Shown: piece after piece, positions 29,508 to 38,348 of the stretch
Numbering within the stretch: position 1 is the stretch's first letter
Layout of the letters: each line of letters opens with the position of its first letter
IMG/VR virus record: IMGVR_UViG_3300035670_008251
Coordinates: 1-38,416 of that record
From: a virus
Direction: 5' to 3' (one strand)
DNA: 38,416 bases
The notes under the pieces: model-generated
Databases searched by the model: none
Seen by the model: only the letters and a program-made list of their open reading frames with translations
What the model was told of the DNA's origin: nothing
Translations under genes and position numbers: made by a program

Positions 29508-30470
29508 TTAGATCAATGAAGCCTCATCGTTTACAACAGTGATTTTAATTGATTCGTTGTATGTTGTGCTTAATGGGTTATTGTCTAACAAAGCTGTAAA
29601 TGATAGTTCTAAATTAATTAGAGACTGACCACCAACTTTAGGAACTGGATCGCCAGAGTATTTAATTCTTGGTAAGAAAAATTCTACAGTGCTTGCTCCG
29701 TTAGTAAATGTTACTTTTAAATTATCTTCAGTTCCGTTTACTGCTTTAGAGATTAAAGGTAAAGCCATATCAACACTTAAAGGAAGAGTGAAAGAGCCAG
29801 AAACTTCAAAACGACCAGGTGTTAAAGCAGCACTTTGATCTGAACCAATAGCTCTTGAATCTTCTAAGTTGTTTGTTGCTTCTAAAGATAGGTTAGAAAG
29901 AACATTATAAGCAACTCCACCAATTTCAACACTTGCTCTAATACCGTCATGGAAGGCATGAGAAAGTTGTGTAGGAGTTGGATCTAATTCTGTGCCAGAT
30001 TGAATATAACTCTTAGCCAAAAGACCAATAGAACCAGTGGCAATAGCATTAGGAGTAGCATTTAAAGAGAATGTGTTTATCTTACAGCCTTTAAATACGA
30101 AACCAACATCAATATCGCTATGCCATTTTTCAATAGTTAAGAATTTAGGGCCATCAGCAACCAATACTTCGTGAGTATATGGGCCTGCTCCAGTTGTAGT
30201 AACATCACCCATCGCAGCAGCCATTAAACTAACAGCACCAAAAACACCCAATTCATATTCAATAGAGCCACCAGCAGTAATTTGACCTGCTGCCATAAAG
30301 TCTACACCTCTGTTTGGGTTTAAAGCATTAGACACTAAAGCTTCTTGAGTTCCACCGATAGATTCAGCAGTAACACCTGCTAAAACTTTCATTTGAGGGG
30401 TTGCTGGAGTCTCGCCCCATGTTGTTTCTTCTACGAAACTTAATTTTAAATTGCTTCCGCTTGCTGACAT
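29508..30470 (-). CDS. major tail tube protein
   Basis: 320 residues, beta-rich, low Lys and rich in Ala, Gly, Ser and Thr. Begins MSASGSNLKLSFVEETTWGE, with GQITAGGSIEYELGVFG and FSLNATPNAIATGSIGLLAK as in the phage tail tube family PF18906. Between tail terminator and chaperones, as expected. Bracketed by its own promoter and terminator and with more GC-rich codons, fitting a highly expressed structural protein. Confidence 0.88.
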   Translation of the reverse strand: MSASGSNLKLSFVEETTWGETPATPQMKVLAGVTAESIGGTQEALVSNALNPNRGVDFMAAGQITAGGSIEYELGVFGAVSLMAAAMGDVTTTGAGPYTHEVLVADGPKFLTIEKWHSDIDVGFVFKGCKINTFSLNATPNAIATGSIGLLAKSYIQSGTELDPTPTQLSHAFHDGIRASVEIGGVAYNVLSNLSLEATNNLEDSRAIGSDQSAALTPGRFEVSGSFTLPLSVDMALPLISKAVNGTEDNLKVTFTNGASTVEFFLPRIKYSGDPVPKVGGQSLINLELSFTALLDNNPLSTTYNESIKITVVNDEASLI

Positions 30471-30498
30471 ATTATTTTTCCTTTACAAAATTTATTTC

Positions 30499-30527
30499 AT
30501 TATATAAACAAAACTAAAAAAAATCAA
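30499..30527 (-). promoter_or_regulatory. late promoter of tail tube gene
   Basis: TTGATT, 17-bp spacer, TATAAT, just before the tube gene. Confidence 0.7.
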
Positions 30528-30530
30528 AAA

Positions 30531-30971
30531 TTACAATATAGTATCTGGATCGTTACTCATTGTTCTATAAGTAATTTCAAATATTATGGTTGTATAAGTT
30601 ACTGGAACATCTTGATCATCATCTGTTTCTTGATTGATAGACTGAATATAACAAGATTGAACCAAGCCCTCTAAAGTGCATGTTTCATTAAACTTTTTTT
30701 CAATTAAATTCTTATAGCTATCTAATTGGTCTTGATAATCATTTTTAGCATTAATAACGATGCTTAAACTAACATTAAGAGTTTTTTCTATAACAAAAGG
30801 AGTTCCTAAAGATATATTGTTATAAGTTTCGTTTCCAGTGGTTACGATAAAGCAAGGCAAAGAACCTTGTTTTAAAGCATAAAGATAATCATAAAATACA
30901 CTGCCATAGATTTGAGGAATATCATTAAGCATTGTAATTATTTTATTTCTAATTTGATTTCTTGAATCCAT
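30531..30971 (-). CDS. tail terminator protein (gpU-like)
   Basis: 146 residues. An N-terminal helix (QIRNKIITMLNDIPQIYGSV) is followed by a beta sheet with KTLNVSLSIVINAKNDYQDQLD and TYTTIIFEITYRTM. Length, fold pattern and position directly before the tail tube gene match tail terminators, which cap the tube. Its start overlaps the previous stop by one base. Confidence 0.7.
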   Translation of the reverse strand: MDSRNQIRNKIITMLNDIPQIYGSVFYDYLYALKQGSLPCFIVTTGNETYNNISLGTPFVIEKTLNVSLSIVINAKNDYQDQLDSYKNLIEKKFNETCTLEGLVQSCYIQSINQETDDDQDVPVTYTTIIFEITYRTMSNDPDTIL

Positions 30972-31276
30972 TATACTTCTTCTTCTATGGTTAGGGTTGT
31001 AGTGCCATTATTATTATTGATAATTTCTTTTACAAAATAACTAACACCATTAAAGCTAACTAAGGTATTATCTTCTATTGAATATTTATCTTTATCAGCA
31101 GTCTTAATAATTAATTTATTATTGACACCACTTACAGAAAAACCAGCACTAAAATTAGCCACTGACTCTTCATCTTTTATACAATAAATAGTTGTATTTA
31201 AGTTTGGCAAAAATAAAGGTTCAGCAAAAAATTTACTGTCAAAAATAGTATTAATATATTTATTGATAAGGCTCAT
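30971..31276 (-). CDS. head-tail joining protein
   Basis: 101 residues. Short N-terminal helix MSLINKYINTIFDSKFF and a beta barrel (KLIIKTADKDKYSIEDNTLV; TTLTIEEEV). Matches the size and place of lambda FII / stopper-type proteins between neck and tail. One-base overlaps with both neighbours. Assignment by position and shape. Confidence 0.6.
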   Translation of the reverse strand: MSLINKYINTIFDSKFFAEPLFLPNLNTTIYCIKDEESVANFSAGFSVSGVNNKLIIKTADKDKYSIEDNTLVSFNGVSYFVKEIINNNNGTTTLTIEEEV

Positions 31277-31554
31277 TATTTTTTACCTTTTTTAGATACC
31301 TTTTCTTCAACGACAGGCTCTTCTACTTCTATCTCTACTTCAACAGTTTCCTCTTGGGCTTCTACTGGTTGTTCTTCTGCTTGAACCACAACCTCTTCTT
31401 GTTCTAAAGGTAATTCTAATTGTTCTTCTGTTATTTCAAAAGCAAGATTTAATTTAATTAATTTTTTACCAGTGCTTTCACTGACTTCAATAACTTCATT
31501 TTTATGACCAACTTCTTGACCCAAATTACAATCTTTAATTAGTTTAATTTTCAT
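31276..31554 (-). CDS. small structural neck/head protein, acidic tail
   Basis: 92 residues from ATG 31554, preceded by AAAAAAGGAATATAT. The longer frame from 31593 overlaps the promoter. The N-terminus MKIKLIKDCNLGQEVGHKNE is a small beta domain seen in phage packaging/neck proteins. The rest is a Glu/Val-rich low-complexity tail ending in KVSKKGKK. The strongly acidic tail could bind portal or capsid. Function uncertain. Confidence 0.6.
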   Translation of the reverse strand: MKIKLIKDCNLGQEVGHKNEVIEVSESTGKKLIKLNLAFEITEEQLELPLEQEEVVVQAEEQPVEAQEETVEVEIEVEEPVVEEKVSKKGKK

Positions 31555-31575
31555 ATATATTCCTTTTTTTAAAAC

Positions 31576-31604
31576 ATTATATAAAAAATACAATACAAAA
31601 GCAA
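31576..31604 (-). promoter_or_regulatory. late promoter of neck operon
   Basis: TTGCTT, 17-bp spacer, TATAAT, directly after the capsid-gene terminator. Confidence 0.7.
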
Positions 31605-31611
31605 ATAAAAA

Positions 31612-31634
31612 AACCCAACCTTTTGGGCTGGGTT
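31612..31634 (-). terminator. rho-independent terminator after capsid gene
   Basis: AACCCAGCC and GGTTGGGTT stem (one G-T pair), then seven T on the minus strand. Confidence 0.85.
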
Positions 31635-31655
31635 CTTTATAAGTTTTTTCAACTA

Positions 31656-33587
31656 TTAAGCATCAATATCTTTAGCTAATACGATACCTTCTGTGTGTGA
31701 AACTTGGAAGTCAGCAGTCATGAACAATTCAATCTCAAGCTGTCCGGCACCTAAACGGTATGGGTTCACAACTAATTCAATACCACCCCACTCAATAAAA
31801 TGAGCCATAGAACCGTTGATAAGAGCCATAGCAGAAAGGTTAGTTCCTGTTCCCTTAGCATAGTCAGATCCAACTTGGTTAGATACAAAAACTGGGTATC
31901 CATCGGCTTGACCGTTAGCATAGATTGGAGCACCGTATGTTGGGAATTGTTGAGTTGTCTTCATAGCACCAAGAACCTTGCTGTTAGTAATGAAAGACAA
32001 GCCAGCAGTATGAGCATTGTTGCTGTCAATTCTTGTTCCAAATTCTACAACTTTAGCATAATCCATAGCACCACCGTTAGCACCAAACTCAACGATTTCA
32101 GCACCAACAGTATTGAAGATACCTTGCCAGCCAGCAGTTCCGTTTAACAATTCGTTATCTAAGAACTCGTCTTTAGCCTTCATCAATTCTGTGCGAGCAA
32201 TGTTTTCAATCATTAATGTTGATTGCTTGAGAATATCACGAGAAAGAACAACACGACCACCGATTGTCTTAGGAGTGAAAACAACATCGCCAAAGTCAGC
32301 ATTGCTTTCAGTAGCTCTTTGATTTTCTGTCAAGAATTGGAAAGAGTTCTTGCCAGTTAGTTTAGGATACTTAACAGAACCATAACCAGAAGCATCAGGC
32401 AATCTGTTGATTAAAGGAAGAACAACAGAAGTATTATACAACTGCTCAATAACTTGAGTTCTGTAATCTTCGCTTGCTGTTTGACCAGCATTGCCACCAA
32501 CGGCATAATCACGAGCAAAGATTGACTTAGGAAGGATGAAACCCTTGCCCATTGTCTTATAACCAGCGAAATCTTTAGCCATTTCACGAGCCATGCCAGT
32601 GTGATAACCGTCTTTGCTCTCTGCTTGTTCAGCAATGAAGCCAGCCAATGAGAATTTCTTCTGTTCTTTGTGTGTTCCAGCATCTACTGTAGAAGCTGTG
32701 CTTGTTTTCTTTTCAATTAAAGCATCTTTAAACTGCTCTAATGATTTTCCAGCCTCAACGAACTCAACAGCTAATTCCATCTCGCCCACTGAACGGCCTA
32801 ATGCTAATATTTCTTTCATGGTTAATTTTCCTTTATTAAAATTTATGTTTACATTTTCTAAAATATTGTTAGATTTGTCAAATAATTCTTGACTTTCAAT
32901 CTTAACAGTGTAATCTGCTTTCTTTTCTTCTTCAGGCTTATAGCCGTTATCTTGAGAAGTTTCATCTGTGTATTCAATACCAACTACATCAGCCATTTCT
33001 TCAACTGGGTCAGTTTCCATTTCTGGAACTTCTGGCATCTCAGGCATTTCTGGTTCAAGTTCTATTTCAACAGTAACCTCAATGCTCTTATTTTCTTCTT
33101 GGCTTCTTAATATGCCAGCATTGTCATCAGCAGGAACTGAAACAAGGCTTAGTTCATAAGGAATAGTTTTTACCTTAACAACTGGTATACCATCTTCTTC
33201 GCCAATTTTTACCATCTCTGTAATTTCATAACCAAAAGAAACTTTATTAAGAATCTTTTCATCAATCATTGTTTGATATTTTTCGGCTGTGCTTGATAAT
33301 CTAATAAGGGCATAACCTTTTTGTTCTTCAACCCAAGCTTGTTCTACTACTCCAATTAAAGCATCAAAATCATGATTGAATAAAACGGCTGCTTTATTTT
33401 GTAATTTTGATAAATCCATATCGCCTTCGTCATGTCCAATAACTTCTAATACATCAGTTCCAAACCAGCGAGGATAAGGTGTTGTTGTGCTAAATATAAT
33501 TTTAATTAAATTGCTTTCCTCAGTGCCTTGAGTTTCAATACTTAAAATTCTACTTTGCTTTTTATTATATTTAAGAGTTTTCTTCAT
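31656..33587 (-). CDS. prohead protease - major capsid protein fusion (HK97-fold)
   Basis: 643 residues. 1-160: S78-type protease, with His72 in FNHDFDALIG, Ser117 in KVSFGYE and Glu145 in PYELSLVSVPADD, the H/S/E triad of HK97 gp4. 160-256: acidic linker rich in Glu and Pro. 257-643: HK97-fold capsid, with delta-domain-like start (MKEILALGRSVGEMELAVE), PLINRLPDASGYGSVKYPK and a P-domain end. Residue 257 is Met with AAAGGA nine bases ahead, so capsid alone could be made. The capsid half is visibly more GC-rich than the protease half. Promoter 33608-33636, terminator behind. Confidence 0.88.
   Translation of the reverse strand: MKKTLKYNKKQSRILSIETQGTEESNLIKIIFSTTTPYPRWFGTDVLEVIGHDEGDMDLSKLQNKAAVLFNHDFDALIGVVEQAWVEEQKGYALIRLSSTAEKYQTMIDEKILNKVSFGYEITEMVKIGEEDGIPVVKVKTIPYELSLVSVPADDNAGILRSQEENKSIEVTVEIELEPEMPEMPEVPEMETDPVEEMADVVGIEYTDETSQDNGYKPEEEKKADYTVKIESQELFDKSNNILENVNINFNKGKLTMKEILALGRSVGEMELAVEFVEAGKSLEQFKDALIEKKTSTASTVDAGTHKEQKKFSLAGFIAEQAESKDGYHTGMAREMAKDFAGYKTMGKGFILPKSIFARDYAVGGNAGQTASEDYRTQVIEQLYNTSVVLPLINRLPDASGYGSVKYPKLTGKNSFQFLTENQRATESNADFGDVVFTPKTIGGRVVLSRDILKQSTLMIENIARTELMKAKDEFLDNELLNGTAGWQGIFNTVGAEIVEFGANGGAMDYAKVVEFGTRIDSNNAHTAGLSFITNSKVLGAMKTTQQFPTYGAPIYANGQADGYPVFVSNQVGSDYAKGTGTNLSAMALINGSMAHFIEWGGIELVVNPYRLGAGQLEIELFMTADFQVSHTEGIVLAKDIDA
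32819..32834 (-). promoter_or_regulatory. internal ribosome binding site for capsid alone
   Basis: AAAGGA at 32829-32834 with a 9-base spacer to the in-frame ATG at 32817-32819. It would give a 387-residue capsid protein, the usual HK97 size. Confidence 0.6.
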
Positions 33588-33607
33588 ATTTATCCTTTTA
33601 TCAAAAC

Positions 33608-33636
33608 ATTATATAAATATTATTGAATATTATCAA
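33608..33636 (-). promoter_or_regulatory. late promoter of protease-capsid gene
   Basis: TTGATA, 17-bp spacer, TATAAT. Overlaps the last codons of the portal gene. Confidence 0.7.
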
Positions 33637-35263
33637 GATTAGCATTATCTGGTTGAGGTGCTGGTGGAACTTCTTCTTTTAATGAGTCAATAACTTGTTG
33701 AGTATCTAAAGTGCTTGCATGTTCTTCAATACCATAACTTGCTCTTAATTCTTTTTCGTATTTCATATCAGCAAGAATATCTTCATATTCAACACCTTGC
33801 TCAGCCAATATCTGTGTTCTACTTGCTAAACCGTTTTCAATTAAAATAACATTAGCATTAGCATCTTTGAGAGGGTCAACCCAATCCCATCTTCTTCCGT
33901 GGAATCTATATGATGATAAGAATTTATCTAATTTAGTAACTGGTATAGTAGAGCCATTAATTAATTTAATAGCATTATTGAGCATAGCAGTCTCAAGCCA
34001 ATCTTCATAAATAGGCTCTAATATGTTTTCAATAAACCAATCTTGTTCTCTCTTGTATCCATCTCTTTCACTGATTAAGCCAGTTCTTGAGCTTGTATAA
34101 TTTACTGACTCTAAACTATTTGATAAAACAAAATAAGATACATTTAAACCAGATGCTATTTGCTTCAACATAAATTGAACATAATTAACAAAGTTGGCTT
34201 CTGGATATTTAGCATCAAAAGTTTTCATTTCAGTATTTTTAGGCAAAACACGAATATCGCCTGGAGATACTTCCATGATAAAGTTTTCTAATTCATCATC
34301 TTCTTCCACAATATCAGCTAAAGCATCAATAGTAGTGTTTCCAGATTCATCAGTTCTTTGTAAATAAATAGAGGATGAAGCACCAATTTTAGAAGCAATT
34401 AAAGCAGCTCTCATAAACTCTTGTAAATCTGCCATTAAAGCAAAAACAGCATGTCCTTCTGGATAACCCCTTGTTTGTTCTGTAGAGGTTGCTTTAAATT
34501 TATGAATAATATCTTTAGCTACAACTCTTTCTCTTAGTGCTGTGTTATAACTTCCATTAACAACACTTTGTTGTTCTTTTAATCTTAGATGGTACGCTAT
34601 CGGTTTGCCAAACTGATTTAATTCAATTCCCATTTTAATAACTGAGCCATTATCTAAGTTGGCATTATAAGAAATATCTAATCTTTGTGGATCTAAAATT
34701 TGAAGTGAAAAACCATAAGGATTATCTTTTGTAGCCTTACCTCTAATAATTCTAATTAATACTTCGCCATCTCTTGCTCTTGTTCTTTCTAATATTCTTT
34801 GTATTTCTCTAAATGAGTGTTTGCCAGTAATATCACAGAACTTGGCTTTGCTCCATCTATTGTAAGAATCTTCAATAACTTTATTACCAATAATATCTAA
34901 AGTCATTTGACCGTTATTAAAATCTTTTGCTTGAGAGTTCAAAACAAAACCAGTAGCCCCAACGATATTAATTTCTCTTTCAGTCAAAAACTTTTTCATA
35001 ATAGGGTTATTCTGTTCAAGGTTTCTTGCTAATTGAACAAGCCTCTCTTGATCGTTATAAATATCAGCATCTATTCTGCTGTTACCAACAACCCAATTAC
35101 CCTGTAAAAAATTAGATTTTACTGCTTCAAAACTTTTTCTGTATTTCTTAATAGAGCTTTTTAAATTCTTGTATTCTTTTTCAGTTAAAATAACCTTTGA
35201 CTCTTTTGGTGTATTAATAAGTTTACCAAACCAGTTTAAAACTCCGTCTTGTTGTTTTTCCAT
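33620..35263 (-). CDS. portal protein (lambda-type)
   Basis: 547 residues. ARNLEQNNPIMKKFLTERE, then ILDPQRLDISYNANLDNG, IAYHLRLKEQQ and YFVLSNSLESVNYTSSRTG carry the pattern of the lambda portal family (PF05136). The dodecameric ring forms the DNA entry vertex and docks terminase. The C-terminus is acidic and Pro/Gln-rich. One base separates it from the gpW-like gene; short leader with a GGGGATAATGTAAA-type ribosome site. Confidence 0.92.
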   Translation of the reverse strand: MEKQQDGVLNWFGKLINTPKESKVILTEKEYKNLKSSIKKYRKSFEAVKSNFLQGNWVVGNSRIDADIYNDQERLVQLARNLEQNNPIMKKFLTEREINIVGATGFVLNSQAKDFNNGQMTLDIIGNKVIEDSYNRWSKAKFCDITGKHSFREIQRILERTRARDGEVLIRIIRGKATKDNPYGFSLQILDPQRLDISYNANLDNGSVIKMGIELNQFGKPIAYHLRLKEQQSVVNGSYNTALRERVVAKDIIHKFKATSTEQTRGYPEGHAVFALMADLQEFMRAALIASKIGASSSIYLQRTDESGNTTIDALADIVEEDDELENFIMEVSPGDIRVLPKNTEMKTFDAKYPEANFVNYVQFMLKQIASGLNVSYFVLSNSLESVNYTSSRTGLISERDGYKREQDWFIENILEPIYEDWLETAMLNNAIKLINGSTIPVTKLDKFLSSYRFHGRRWDWVDPLKDANANVILIENGLASRTQILAEQGVEYEDILADMKYEKELRASYGIEEHASTLDTQQVIDSLKEEVPPAPQPDNANLDNIQ

Positions 35264-35264
35264 T

Positions 35265-35837
35265 TTACATTATCCCCTTATATCTAACTTTTAACTTATT
35301 CCTATTTGTTTTGCCTTTTGTAGCCTTTTCCATATCAGCCAATTCTTGATTAACTTTAGCAATTAAATCTTTTTCTAAAGTCATAAGTTCAGTGATAGTC
35401 ATAAGGGTTACAGAACGACCATTAATACTAAAGCTATTCATAGTATCATCTAATCTGCCAGCTATTCTTTGTCTTACTACATCTAATAATTTTTGATTAT
35501 CAGTTCTAAAATCATAATTATCAGTAGTTAGAATATTGGGCTTAATTTCAACAGAACCACCAGTAGCTTGTTTGACAAAGTTTTGAGCAGAGTTATAAAA
35601 AGCATAATAAACGGTATATTTACCAATTCCTAAAGCTTCTGTTTCTGTAGCAGTTCCAACAATTGACCATGTTCCATCTGCTTTATTATCTGCTATGATT
35701 TCTATTTTTGGTAGAGTGGCACTTAAAAAAGTAACTTTCAAATTTATATTATCAGTGCTTTTTAGTTCGTCATTTGATATTGTAAAATCAATATTATCTC
35801 CAGCAAAAAAATCAGCTATATTTGACTTTATTAACAT
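35265..35837 (-). CDS. head-tail connector with Ig-like N-terminal domain
   Basis: 190 residues from ATG 35837, which has AAAAGGTTAAAAAAT ahead. The first about 105 residues look Ig-like (VTFLSATLPKIEIIADNKAD; GIGKYTVYYAFYNSAQNF). The C-terminal about 85 (DVVRQRIAGRLDDTMNSFS, then GRSVTLMTITELMTLEK) resemble gpW/DUF6148-type connector proteins. Between terminase and portal, the usual gpW place. The fusion with an Ig-like domain is unusual. Confidence 0.6.
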   Translation of the reverse strand: MLIKSNIADFFAGDNIDFTISNDELKSTDNINLKVTFLSATLPKIEIIADNKADGTWSIVGTATETEALGIGKYTVYYAFYNSAQNFVKQATGGSVEIKPNILTTDNYDFRTDNQKLLDVVRQRIAGRLDDTMNSFSINGRSVTLMTITELMTLEKDLIAKVNQELADMEKATKGKTNRNKLKVRYKGIM

Positions 35838-35869
35838 ATTTTTTAACCTTTTAACATTTAACAAAAAAC

Positions 35870-35898
35870 ATTATATAAAAAAAAGTAAAAAAAATCTA
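35870..35898 (-). promoter_or_regulatory. weak late promoter of connector-portal genes
   Basis: Perfect TATAAT, poor -35 (TAGATT) at 17 bp. Confidence 0.4.
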
Positions 35899-35899
35899 A

Positions 35900-37810
35900 T
35901 TATTTAATACTCCAGTTTTTTCCTTTATTAATCCAGCCACCTTGTTTTTGGGGTGTTGGTTTTGTAGGTTGGTTTTGTTGAGCCGTATTTAGTTTCTTTC
36001 CTATGTTAATTTCCCAAAGTCTTTTATAGGTATCTCCATATAATCTTGTTAATTGAAAATGATGAGCAAGAGCATAAGCATAAACCATACAATCCAAAGC
36101 TTCGTTTCTTGTAGATGATTTAGGTTTTACAAACTCTTCAACAATAGCACCTTTTACCTGTTTCTTAATTAATTTTTCACTTACTAACATTTCAAAGAAT
36201 CTATCTGGTAATTCTTTTGAGAAATGGATAACCCTTGCTCCTTCTGTTTTATCATTGGCAAGTTGATTATTTAAATTGATATAAATATATTTTTTTAAAA
36301 GATGAGTATTGACTAACCAAAGATATAAAGGATTATTTACTTTAGAATTTTGTAAATCTTTATCAACCTTACTACCTTCTCTCATATAAGTTCCAATATC
36401 AGTGCTTGCTCCTTTAATGGCAAAATATTTATCTTGATTTCTTCTAACAAAAGAATAAACGGCTGAAGTATTTAAACCACCAGTATCAATAGCAGCAGCT
36501 TTAATGTAGAGTTCACTTCCTAAACTATTTTTATAAGGTCGTCTTATAATATTTTCTAAAGCATCCCATGTTGTTTGATCTTCTGGACTTCCGTTTACTT
36601 CGTCATAATTAACAACCCAAGTCTCGCCATCTTCTCCAATAGCAATTACTATAACAGCCAATCGGTTTGGTTGTGTATCTATACCAGCAAATAAAACAAC
36701 AGCCTTATTATCTAATTCATAAAGTTTATAATCTTCTGCTCTATTTTTTATTTTAGTAGCTGATGGTTGTTCTGCTTTTTCGTAATAAGTTTCGCCAAGT
36801 TTAGTATTCTTAAAAGCCTTTAATTTAAATGGGTCATCTCTACATGCTAAAAACTCATTAGCCATTTTTTCCCAACTATACCAACCTAAAGGGGAGTAAA
36901 GGGAATTGATATGATAACCTCTTATTTCTTTTGGAGCATTAGGGTTATTGGGTATCCATTCGCCATTGATAAGCATCCATGTTTTTTTATCTTCTGTGAT
37001 AGCACCACTACAAACTTCACATTCATAATAAATAGAAACAGGGTCAACCTTTTCATTATCTTTGCCTCTATTGGTAATTTGAAATTTCAAGTTAGGAAAC
37101 TTCAATACTTGTTTAGCTTTACAATGAGGACAAGGAACATGATAATATCTTTGATCTGATTCCAAGAAACTTTTCTCTATCGCTGAAAACTCTTGAATAG
37201 TTGGTGTAGATGTTAAGAATAATTTACTCTTTCTTCCAAAGGTAGACATACGGCTATCAATCAAAGATAACGGATCACCTTCTTGATCAACATCGAATGG
37301 ATATGAGTCTATTTCGTCTGCAAAAATATAAGGGGCTGAAATCATACGGAAACTGTTACCAGAGTTAGCACCTAAATATCTTGCTGTGCAACCTTTGTAT
37401 TTTTTAGTTGATATTCCATTATTCTTTTTATTAATAAATATTTCTTTCAATACTGGAGATGAATCAATAATAGGGTCAACTTTTAATTGAGTATATTGTT
37501 CAGCTAAAGCAATCGTTGGTTGATAGCAAATAAAATTCTGTGGGTTATTATAAAAGATAAAGCCTTGCCAGACATTGGCAATAAATGTTTTACCAATTTG
37601 AGCACCAGCCATAAAGACAACCTTATTAATTCCATTATTGGGAGTTAAAGCATCCATAATTTCTTTTTGATAAGGTGCTCTATCAAGACTAAACTTACCA
37701 GCATCACTGGTGTTAGATGGATTATAAATATATTCTTCAGCAAATTGAGAAACAGTCATATCTCTTGCTGGTCTTATAGCAGTTCCAAAATAATTTACAA
37801 AACTAATCAT
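35900..37810 (-). CDS. terminase large subunit (gpA-like)
   Basis: 636 residues. ATPase: Walker A GAQIGKT at 69-75, Walker B IFADEID at 162-168, TSTP coupling motif at 200-203. A zinc ribbon uses C227/C230 and C264/C267. The nuclease half opens with FAGIDTQPNRLAVIVIAIG and carries IDTGGLNTSAVY. This is the lambda A family (PF05876), which cuts at cos sites and pumps DNA. The start overlaps the small subunit by four bases. Confidence 0.93.
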   Translation of the reverse strand: MISFVNYFGTAIRPARDMTVSQFAEEYIYNPSNTSDAGKFSLDRAPYQKEIMDALTPNNGINKVVFMAGAQIGKTFIANVWQGFIFYNNPQNFICYQPTIALAEQYTQLKVDPIIDSSPVLKEIFINKKNNGISTKKYKGCTARYLGANSGNSFRMISAPYIFADEIDSYPFDVDQEGDPLSLIDSRMSTFGRKSKLFLTSTPTIQEFSAIEKSFLESDQRYYHVPCPHCKAKQVLKFPNLKFQITNRGKDNEKVDPVSIYYECEVCSGAITEDKKTWMLINGEWIPNNPNAPKEIRGYHINSLYSPLGWYSWEKMANEFLACRDDPFKLKAFKNTKLGETYYEKAEQPSATKIKNRAEDYKLYELDNKAVVLFAGIDTQPNRLAVIVIAIGEDGETWVVNYDEVNGSPEDQTTWDALENIIRRPYKNSLGSELYIKAAAIDTGGLNTSAVYSFVRRNQDKYFAIKGASTDIGTYMREGSKVDKDLQNSKVNNPLYLWLVNTHLLKKYIYINLNNQLANDKTEGARVIHFSKELPDRFFEMLVSEKLIKKQVKGAIVEEFVKPKSSTRNEALDCMVYAYALAHHFQLTRLYGDTYKRLWEINIGKKLNTAQQNQPTKPTPQKQGGWINKGKNWSIK

Positions 37811-38292
37811 TTATTCATGTCCTCTAATTTATCAGCAAGTTCTGTCAATACTCTTTTAGTTTCTTTAATCCACATCTCTCTTATAACCATTGGATCACTT
37901 TCAGCAGCAAAGATATTACATAAAGATTCAGGCATAGATAAAAACTGTTCTTTGACAAGGTTAGCAATAAGAAAAGCATCTTGTTCTACTTTTTCTCTTG
38001 GTATTAAGTTTTTTAATTTTTCTTGATAATCTAATTCTTCTTTTTTAGATTTCCATTTTTCGCTTTCAGTTTTCCAATACTTATAATCTTCTTGCTGTGG
38101 CTCATCCCCATCAGTGTCTATACTGTTGGTAATCCTTTCGCTACTATTTTTAATTTGTTTTACGGCTTCGTCATAATCAATTAACCCATCATCATCAAAT
38201 TTTAATTTTTTTAACCTAATTAACTTTGAAATATATGGAGGGCTTACATCTAATCGTCTTGCTAACTCTGCCTTATTTATTCTGTCTGCCAT
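37807..38292 (-). CDS. terminase small subunit (Nu1-like)
   Basis: 161 residues. An N-terminal winged-helix (INKAELARRLDVSPPYISKL) for cos recognition, a linker, then a helical region for contact with the large subunit. Resembles lambda Nu1. First gene of the late operon, under the strong promoter at 38320-38348. No clear Shine-Dalgarno (only AAAAC-rich DNA) stands before its ATG. Confidence 0.85.
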   Translation of the reverse strand: MADRINKAELARRLDVSPPYISKLIRLKKLKFDDDGLIDYDEAVKQIKNSSERITNSIDTDGDEPQQEDYKYWKTESEKWKSKKEELDYQEKLKNLIPREKVEQDAFLIANLVKEQFLSMPESLCNIFAAESDPMVIREMWIKETKRVLTELADKLEDMNK

Positions 38293-38319
38293 TTGTTTTG
38301 TATCGTAAAATTGTTTTTA

Positions 38320-38348
38320 ATTATAGAGTGTAAGGCTTATTTAGTCAA
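38320..38348 (-). promoter_or_regulatory. strong late promoter of terminase operon
   Basis: TTGACT, 17-bp spacer, TATAAT. Furthest-upstream promoter of the whole structural region. Confidence 0.8.

Noticed and set aside
31800-33159. Plus-strand and alternate-frame reading frames inside the protease-capsid gene, including 32411-32683
   Set aside because: They lie wholly within a recognised gene and their translations have no domain pattern.
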